From the NCBI GenBank assembly GCA_000320605.2, contig KB445817.1, positions 143,879 to 207,878 of the forward strand: a stretch of DNA of 64,000 nt. Direction: 5' to 3'. The position numbers were made by a program, and so were the translations under genes. Origin of the DNA: Gelatoporia subvermispora B. Taxonomy: Eukaryota; Basidiomycota; Agaricomycetes; Polyporales; Gelatoporiaceae. The first letter of the stretch is position 1, and each line of letters begins with the position of its first letter. Below are positions 57,274 through 64,000 of the stretch, one piece after another. The notes under the pieces are model-generated. The model was not told the DNA's origin and searched no databases. It saw only the letters and a list, made by a program, of their open reading frames with translations.

Positions 57274-59729
57274 TCATAGAGGTCTAAACCTGCGCCTTGC
57301 ATCGAGAATCATGAGCAGTTCTCGCATCCATTCTACCTCTATCTCTGCGTCCTTCTTTTCCGATTCGATCCACCTCTCTAAGGCCTCCACATCGCCTATC
57401 ATATCGATCTCGTGGTCAAGGACAAAATTCTTAGCATCCGAGATGAAGCCGATGATGATGTCGTATGCTTTGAGAGCGTGTTCACGTTTTCCCTGGCATT
57501 CAGAGATCACGTCACCAAGGAGGTCTCTTAATGGCTGCCGCACATGGACGGAATAGCAGTTCGGCGGAAGACGCGAGGCTAGGCGTAATGCAATGCAAGT
57601 AGAAAGAATCGAGGTCGCCAGAGCCTTGTCGTAAGTGTGTTCTAGCGTCAGACTACGAGAGAACTGTACAATATTCTCCACGTCTAAAAGAGCTCCATCA
57701 GTATATTATATAGTGAGCACTGACAACGCTTCGACTACCCACCTGAGTGCTTTACATTTGTTCCATCAAGTGGAGCTGACTCGTCCATCTTGCGCCACTC
57801 TGTGACACAGATTGCGAACGCATCTGAGACTACGTTGAATTCGGCTGCTTTCATATTCCTGTATTTTGCTCCCCCCTGCGACGATCCCTCCTGGCGATAG
57901 AGCTGATATATCTCCGCAAATGTGGATAGCACGTGCACCGTGTTGGACCAATCACAGCACGACACCAGGTCCCCAAGAATAGACCCAAATGCGAGCACGG
58001 TCTCCACATCTGGTTTGCTCCGCATACGCTGTGCGAGACCGAAGACGATACTGGGCAATGTGCTATTGGTGGCACTGACACGGAACTTCCTGGAGCGTAT
58101 GACTTCGGCTACGTGTTCGATTGCAGTATGCAAAGGATGCATTGGTTCATCGATGAATGGGCGGATTACGTCATTCAGAAATGTATCATCGGATAGCGCC
58201 ACGTCCGCGCTGATAAGTGCCTCCCATGTTATTGAAGACATCACGTCAATGTAATTGTTGCCCGTCTGTAACTTTTCTGCTCGAGCAATTTGCAGGTTCT
58301 TGTCGATAGTATCTCGTTCTTGCTTGCTCCAACTCGTATGAATGTTTTGATTGCTATGTGCTTTGGCCCAGTCCCTCAACGACTTGGAGACACCTAATAA
58401 CATGGCGTATACTATTCGCTTGAGGTCCACGACTTGCCAATATAGCAGTTTGCTGTGCACGTAGTCCACCAGGCCGGAGATACGTAAGCTCGATTGGATG
58501 CAGTACCGAATGCCTCGGCAAATGGTTTGAGCAAACTTGCGCAGGACGGTCATGTTATCTTGTTGCGTATCTGAGGTGGATCGTGGTAAATCGTGGGTCA
58601 CGTCGAGAGGTTCCCCGATTTCCCGATCGAGCTGCACAACGGGAGGCCGTCTCCACATCAAAACCAACAGATATCGTGGAAGGTGTGAAAGGTGATAGAA
58701 TGCGTAAAGAATGAAGACGAGGATTGAACATGAGTATTGCACCAGCCAATAAGCAACAAGTGCTTGTGGTGACCGGTAGGGGCAATTTGCCAACCAGATT
58801 GATGGGGCAAATGTGGTGAAAACAAAAAACAGGAGGGATATGCCGATGAATATTATCGAAACAATGGCCACAACTTTGTTGAGAGACCACAGGAGTATTG
58901 CGAGCCCGATAAAGAACAAAAAGAGGGAGGATTGGAGCAGCACTGGGAGTATACTGAGAATTTGAGGTACACCCCATGCGATAAGACCTTTGTCATAGCG
59001 CAGAAAGTGGATGTATGTGCTCTCACGAGCTTCTGCAATGGGGATGCTGGCAAAATATCCGATCCATTGTCTGGCGACAATGGCAGCTGAGGCCGTAGAA
59101 AGGCTCAAGATAAGACTCGTGAACCATAGAGAATTGACCCATATCGATGATTTTGCCGCAGAGAAAACAATGTCGTTATTGGGGAATGGAGGTTGAACAG
59201 ATGCGATGGAGTTATTTTCAATGTGGAGACTACCGAGCTGAGCGGAGATACGGAGCAAGACTTGTAATGTAGCATCTGGCGTTGAGCCTGGATCCAGCTG
59301 AATGAAAACCGCAACGTTGAAGGCCGCGAGCACAGCCGCGAATAGTCCGGTCTAATGTAGACTATAATCAGCACGCCTTCTTTTCCTTCGGAATTATGAC
59401 TGAGAGACTGGACTTACAAACACGAGTAGGTTGTCAATCTCCTCTTTCCATACATTTGCGAGTTCTTTGTCATGGTCTCTCAGCCGCTTCGAGCACTCAA
59501 CCCAAGCGTTGTGTGCAGTTTCCAGAGACGGGTCTCCTGTATCTTTGGTTGCATTGATAGTAGACATGCATTCGCAGTCACTTTTACACGCCTGATTGAA
59601 CGCAAGCATTCCTCAGGAATAATTCTAAGCCATGCCTGTATACTTCCTTACCTCAGTGAAGTGGTGCTCACTGGCGGGGGCCTGGGGGTCATGTCCAGAG
59701 ACACTATTTGTCGGATTCTCTGAGTGCAT
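57274..59729 (-). CDS. DUF6535-family membrane protein, copy 4 (intact, reference copy)
   Basis: Four exons: 59729-59652 (26 codons, MHSENPTNS), 59591-59418, 59351-57743 and 57683-57274. The total is 756 aa and all phases agree. Introns are 60, 66 and 59 nt. Residues about 56-84 (AWVECSKRLRDHDKELANVW, EEIDNLLVF) precede helix 1 (GLFAAVLAAFNVAVFIQL, about 86-103). Further helices lie at about 154-178 (IWVNSLWFTSLILSLSTAS), 219-240, 243-265 and 275-297, with RQW after helix 2 and CPYRSPQAL after helix 4. The remainder is soluble and helical. The annotated family is typical of Agaricomycetes and of unknown function. It lies between the two 1.1 kb direct repeats and is antiparallel to both small genes. 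Confidence 0.85.
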
Positions 59730-60726
59730 GTGCGTATCAGGTATTCCTAAGGTATAGCCGATGAGGTGGGGAGAAGATGAACGGTCACAGCTCAGCAAGG
59801 GGTATATACCCCTAAACATGTGTTTGCGGTACGGCATCTCAAAGCATGCCCCTGGATTCCCCACGAACAACGTTTTGACGTGGACCGGAAATGGTTTGCC
59901 CCGAGAACCTCGTGTTTGGAGCTTCCCAGCGTGTTGAGGGTGTCAAAAACGCGCATATCTAATTTAGCTAGTATGCAATTAACGTACACTCTACCTCCTG
60001 CATACGGGGAGAAGTGCCCAACGGAATGCGGCGTGTGCTGAATGGAAGTCGCTGTATTGATTCCATCGCGCCGATAAGAGTATCCTGCAATCCTGAAGGC
60101 TTCTTTACTACCTGGAGCTCAAATGATGTAATGACCGATCAAAACAGTGGGTTATCGCGTCGTGGCATTTTACTAGAACACTAGGAGCATAACACTGACT
60201 GATACTATCCAATACACTCTCATATGTCTAATGCTTTTGCGTCTTGCGTCAATGAGCTTGCATGGGTGTTCTCGTATTAACGGTGTGGAGAATTAGACAT
60301 GATTTGTACGGCAAATTGTACTGAGAGCAGCGCGCTCACCCGGGCCGACCTAGGTGTGGTAGCACGCACAAAGTGCGGCATTTGGATGGCCCGGATATTA
60401 GTGCAGAGAGAGCTCGAAATTCGAGTTCCCCTCATGGGATGAGGTGGCGTCTTAGCCGCGCACAAACAGCGTTGCTCCAGAGTCCATCCGGTGTCCCCAA
60501 AGCTGTACCTTTCGAACATGGGCGCCTATAAATCCAGCGCTCTTGAGTGTTGCTACATAGTAGGCCGTGCCGGCTACATGTTCAGATGTCTTCATGAGGA
60601 CATCGTAAACGCATAGGAGCATCAGTATGCGTCCTCCATAAACGCACAATAATGCATCTAGGGCAGGGGGAGGCGGAGGCGGAAGATTGCAAATCGACAG
60701 ACACCACAATCACGTGTACGCTACCT
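59730..60726. other. no supported gene
   Basis: Upstream region of DUF6535 copy 4 (its promoter is expected near 59730-59900) and unassigned sequence up to the right 1.1 kb repeat. Confidence 0.45.
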
Positions 60727-61830
60727 ACCAGATCGGTAAGTATGGACGTCTCCACGCGCTGGAGCGGAGACTGGGGCCAGGCCCGTATGTTGATCCAGCA
60801 CTCTGCGCCGTGCGGTGGGCGCCGACGTCCACCGTCGACGCTCCTCGTCTTTCGCCCACCTCTCTGGATCTCGTCCACACCGCCCTCGTGACACCGACGT
60901 CGGAGTTTTGCGCCCCTCTGTTCACGCCGTCGTGCTTCGCGGATCGTGATCGATCGAGGTCGGGCTTTCACAGCGGCCTGCTCGTCCATCGTCTCAAAGC
61001 GTCGGGATATCACCAAATTTGGCTAGTTGGGGCGACAAGGCGCCGATGACGCTACCGTCTGAGACAGTCGGCGCGTCACCGCCGGCGGGTCATTGAACGC
61101 GCAACGGTTACTAGACACACAGGATCGATGAGCTTTGCCCTAAGCATGACGGCCTTCCATTCCTCCCGTCGGTCTAGCGGGGAACTCCGCGAAGGACGCA
61201 TCTGCTTTACGGACGGGATGCCGCGGCGAAATGCACATAAAACGCGCTAGGCCGTAGGTGAGAAGCAGGGGCCGCCTTCGTCTCCTCATTCCCACTTCGA
61301 TCCCACACATAGGAGTCGCTCTGGTATTTTATTAGCTATGGCAAACTGGTGCGCTGAGATTATCGCTCGTCTCGGCGCATGTACTCAGGTGCTTATGACA
61401 GGGTGGATAGTCTGTCCCTCCTCGCGACCCTTTGCCTAATTGGAGGGACCATCTATGCATGCCTATGCGCTATGGAGTTCTGTCGAGCAGTGGGCTCGTG
61501 CATACAAGAATCGTACGTCGCTCCCTTACCAGTCGCTCCTGCAACACGGGCTGACAACCGCTCAGTCTGAGAATGAAAGGTGTCCATGTCTCCCAGCACG
61601 GGGTCTCTATCAGCGTCTCCAGCCGTTTGCAGCCAGACGACTGCATGAAGATTGTCACCGATATGCTGCACCGCAATCCGCGACCACATCACCCACCACC
61701 ATCCACCCTACATGCACCAAGCAAAGCACCGACTCATTCGTTCCCGGTGCATCTCCACGCGCCCAAGCACTTTGCGCTCGACGTCGGCCGCAGGTACCCC
61801 CGCGTCGCGTTTGCGCCTTCCGTGATGTAG
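60727..61830 (+). repeat. 1.1 kb direct repeat, right copy
   Basis: Partner of 55990-57094. Offset between the copies is about 4.73 kb. Differences are mostly single bases and a few short indels, e.g. loss of the CCAAT-type box region around 60770 and an extra gagacagtcgg near 61061. Confidence 0.85.
61338..61830 (+). CDS. small single-helix membrane protein, copy 2
   Basis: Exons 61338-61348, 61402-61512 and 61566-61830 give 128 aa. Identical layout to copy 1: an 11-nt first exon and a 111-nt helix exon (MANWVDSLSLLATLCLIGG). The tail is KGVHVSQHGVSISVSS, DDCMKIVTDMLHRNP, then a Pro/His-rich end closing YPRVAFAPSVM. Substitutions are few, and an extra Pro codon in the tail keeps the frame, so purifying selection or a recent duplication is likely. 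No lesion was seen. Confidence 0.75.
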
Positions 61831-63067
61831 CGCGCGTTTGCAGAGCTCGGGGAAGCCTGACGCGCGATTGTCAGCGCGCGCGTACTATCTTGGGTGATAG
61901 CGGAACGGGTGCAGTGGGCGCATGATACACCACGATCTTGTATTCTTAGTAGCTTTATTACGTATCGCAATTGTATATAGCCGGTGCAGCACCCTAAAAT
62001 GAGATCGCATTCTCCTTGAACATCCTACTTCGGGAAACACGAAGGTTCCGCGAGGGTTCGGCATATCAAACCATATCACAATCAGGATGTATACCGCTCG
62101 ATCCGGCCCCCATGCCATCGGATATTAGCTTGTTCGCGAGAGCGCGACATTTGCTCCATCTCATTTCAACTCGTAGACGCACTCCGAGATGGTGGCGGAC
62201 ACCTTCAATCGCACCTATGCCCGAGAACCCGAGGCAGTTGTGCGCGCAGAGGACAATTGCTCAAATCCAAGGCTGTGCATCAGAGCGTAGAGCGATCCCG
62301 ATACCGGAGATTCTGCACACCATTCAGATACACTCTAGGCCCGAGCAAAGTCCGCGACGTCGTTCGAGAAACGCGAGGGCGCAGGGGGGCGTCTGCCTTG
62401 AGGCCGTGCAGATCTCCACAGAAGGCGAGCTGCAGCGCCCAGCCTGGGGTCGTGACCCTGGGCCCTATAGCCGCGGCGCGCCGATTGGCTGGGCGCGACA
62501 CGCGTGAGCCTGCCCAAGTTCATTTCAGCCCTTCTCTCCCTTCTCGCCCACGCCTCGCGCATTTATCCTCTCTGTCTTCTCTGGGGCTGAGTTCGCTATG
62601 ATTAACGGAACATACGCACCTGCATGCACGCCTGTGTCTCCGCGTGTGCTGCGTCTCGCTGAGATCAAACTTCCGGGCCTGCAACTCTCCAAGTCGTCTA
62701 GTTGCGCGTCCCAGATCTCAAAGAGCAAACCAAATCTGGGTCTACGCAATCGGGGCGGTGGGAACGAGTGCCCTCCCGACGTGATCGTCCCTCGCACGGC
62801 GGCACGTGCACCGCCCCGTCCTCGCGCCGGACGAGTCCTTCCACTTCCATACCTCCCTGACGGGCCTCCCGTCAGACCGATGCTTCTCTCTGGGAAGCCC
62901 TCGAGGGGCGCAGAGCCTCGCTCCGACCGAGGGCGTACTTAACACGACCTGAAGCAACAGATGAGGCCCAGGAACCAGTCCTCAGCTCCCCCTCTGCTAC
63001 CAGCGCCGGGTCCGCCCTCCTAGCCCACTCTAATTCGATCTTTGTACATACTTCGTAATTCAATATC
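61831..63067. other. upstream region of small gene copy 3; no supported gene
   Basis: GC-rich with a CCAAT-type box in inverted form (gccgattggctggg, about 62480) and a pyrimidine-rich stretch (62525-62590) of the kind found at fungal transcription starts. A plus frame at 62598-62942 starts with ATG (MINGTYAPACTPVSPRV) but shows no motif or splice link to 63068; it may be an untranslated leader or a small unknown protein. Confidence 0.4.
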
Positions 63068-63515
63068 ATGGCTAGCTGGTATGTGTTATTGCTTCATCTC
63101 CTAGGGACGCGGCTGATGTTGAACCTTATCGCAGGGTGGACGTCTTTTCCCTCGTCGCGACTCTGTCCCTCATGAGCGGGACCGTCTACGGTCTCCTATC
63201 CCTCGCGCACCAATGTCATGCCGCAGTAGCCTCCGCGCGCGAATCGTACGTCCCTCCTCCCCTCTTACCTCATCTCGCCGCTGACGACCGTCATGCAGAC
63301 TGAACCGCAAAGGCATCCGCGTGTCGGAACACGGCATCTCCGTCGCGATCTCGCGGCACGGGCGCACCCCCGAGGAGTGCATGGACGCGCTCGTCGAGCT
63401 GCTGCACCACAACCCGAAGCGCCGCCGCGCACTCTCCGACGCGATGCGCCCCATGCTCCCCGCCCCCTCACGCCCCCTCGCCCGTGCAGTCTCCGCGCCG
63501 CAGTTCAGGCAATGA
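63068..63515 (+). CDS. small single-helix membrane protein, copy 3
   Basis: Exons 63068-63078, 63135-63245 and 63299-63515 give 112 aa. The 11-nt first exon (ATGGCTAGCTG) and 111-nt second exon match copies 1 and 2 exactly in length. Introns: GTATGT..CGCAG (56 nt) and GTACGT..TGCAG (53 nt). The helix is VDVFSLVATLSLMSGTVYGLL, then HQCHAAVASARES. The tail is KGIRVSEHGISVAISRHG, EECMDALVELLHHNPKRR, ALSDAMRPMLPAP. It is clearly diverged from copies 1/2 at the protein level, yet all invariant positions (W4, VD, SL.ATL, GT.Y, KG..VS.HG.S, CM, LH.NP) are kept. It is the likely parent type of the decayed copy at 42450-42844. Confidence 0.8.
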
Positions 63516-63608
63516 AGCATCCACCGCTGCATCATTCAAAACGCATATTCGATCTGGCATCCGTGCATATTTTCTTTCGGTCTGTCGCGTGAGCCGCGCA
63601 GGGCTCTC

Positions 63609-63643
63609 TACGCATACACACGCATACGCATACACACGCATAG
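63609..63643 (+). repeat. short ACGCATAC-type tandem repeat
   Basis: Imperfect repeats of ACGCATACAC in the 3' flank of small gene copy 3. Confidence 0.8.
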
Positions 63644-63918
63644 TAATCTTACCCATTGGCATTTCGGCACAACCTATCTCTTCCACTCGCAATTTCGACG
63701 ACCTGAGCGGGCAGAAGTCGGGCGTCGCACTGTATCGGTAATACTGTATGATGCTCATGTACGATATCCTTTCTGTATACGAAGTACATCGATTGTAATC
63801 ACATACACCACTGGAGGTCAAGTTCTAGACACCCCTCGCTCAGCCCAATTGGCACATGTACTCCGGGACAGAGTCCAGACAGATATGCCCTCCAGGTGCT
63901 ATAGATCAATGAAGTGAA

Positions 63919-64000
63919 TCACATTACGCTTTCGTCATCCCCTTGGGACTTCTCATGCTCTTCGTCGTGTTGCTCCAGATCGAAATGTACTTCCTGCATC
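63919..64000 (-). CDS. possible 3' end of a gene entering from the right
   Basis: A minus-strand frame enters from the right edge and ends at TGA (63921-63919). Its visible 27 codons are acidic (HFDLEQHDEEHEKSQGDDE), plausible as a disordered C-terminus. Too short to identify; 63516-63918 holds nothing supported. Confidence 0.25.
   Translation of the reverse strand, partial: MQEVHFDLEQHDEEHEKSQGDDESVM

Noticed and set aside
63601..63645. Possible telomere-like or CRISPR-like repeat
   Set aside because: Only an imperfect ACGCATACAC microsatellite of about 35 bp; no spacers and no telomere unit.

Overview
The window is eukaryotic and almost certainly from a mushroom-forming basidiomycete (Agaricomycetes). 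Genes are cut by many 50-70 nt GT..AG introns with CTRAY-like branch sites. It carries a Ty1/copia LTR retrotransposon, a HET-domain gene, WD40 and kinase genes, and four genes of the multi-membrane-span family known as DUF6535, which is typical of Agaricomycetes. It looks like an accessory compartment: transposon-derived, duplicated, with many decayed paralogues and few housekeeping genes. All exon borders were placed by eye from splice signals, reading-frame phase and comparison between paralogues inside the window, so they may be off by a few bases. No homology search was possible.

Layout. 1-3056: the 5' part of an apparently intact copia element (minus strand; LTR, half-tRNA primer-binding site, open gag-pol reaching the window edge), inserted into the remains of an AAA-ATPase-like gene (3057-4173). 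6702-9151: a decayed double protein-kinase gene. 10592-13506: a five-exon HET-domain gene. 14290-18045, 27280-31300 and 32505-35995: three copies of a 3.5-4 kb repeat with no convincing ORF, called element R here (A minus; B and C plus). R-A and R-B form an inverted pair around 18.0-27.3 kb. That interval holds five paralogues of an unrecognised protein family, called LGPxRWW here after its motif, in strictly alternating orientation (-,+,-,+,-; two intact, three broken). It also holds a multi-span membrane protein gene with a proline-rich putative N-terminal exon, and scattered fragments of that gene.

38.2-50.4 kb: three DUF6535-family genes on the plus strand (the first broken), with a decayed small membrane-protein gene at 42.4-42.8 kb. 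51.6-53.0 kb: a seven-repeat WD40 gene (minus). 56-63.5 kb: three intact copies of a small (112-128 aa) three-exon gene family with one predicted membrane helix. Two of them lie in 1.1 kb direct repeats flanking the fourth DUF6535 gene (57274-59729, minus).

How the genes may relate. HET domains, WD40 propellers and TKL-like kinases are recurrent parts of fungal self/non-self and stress signalling. The DUF6535, LGPxRWW and small membrane families have no known function that I can state. The window shows no metabolic pathway; what unites it is repeated local duplication followed by decay, driven or accompanied by repeats.
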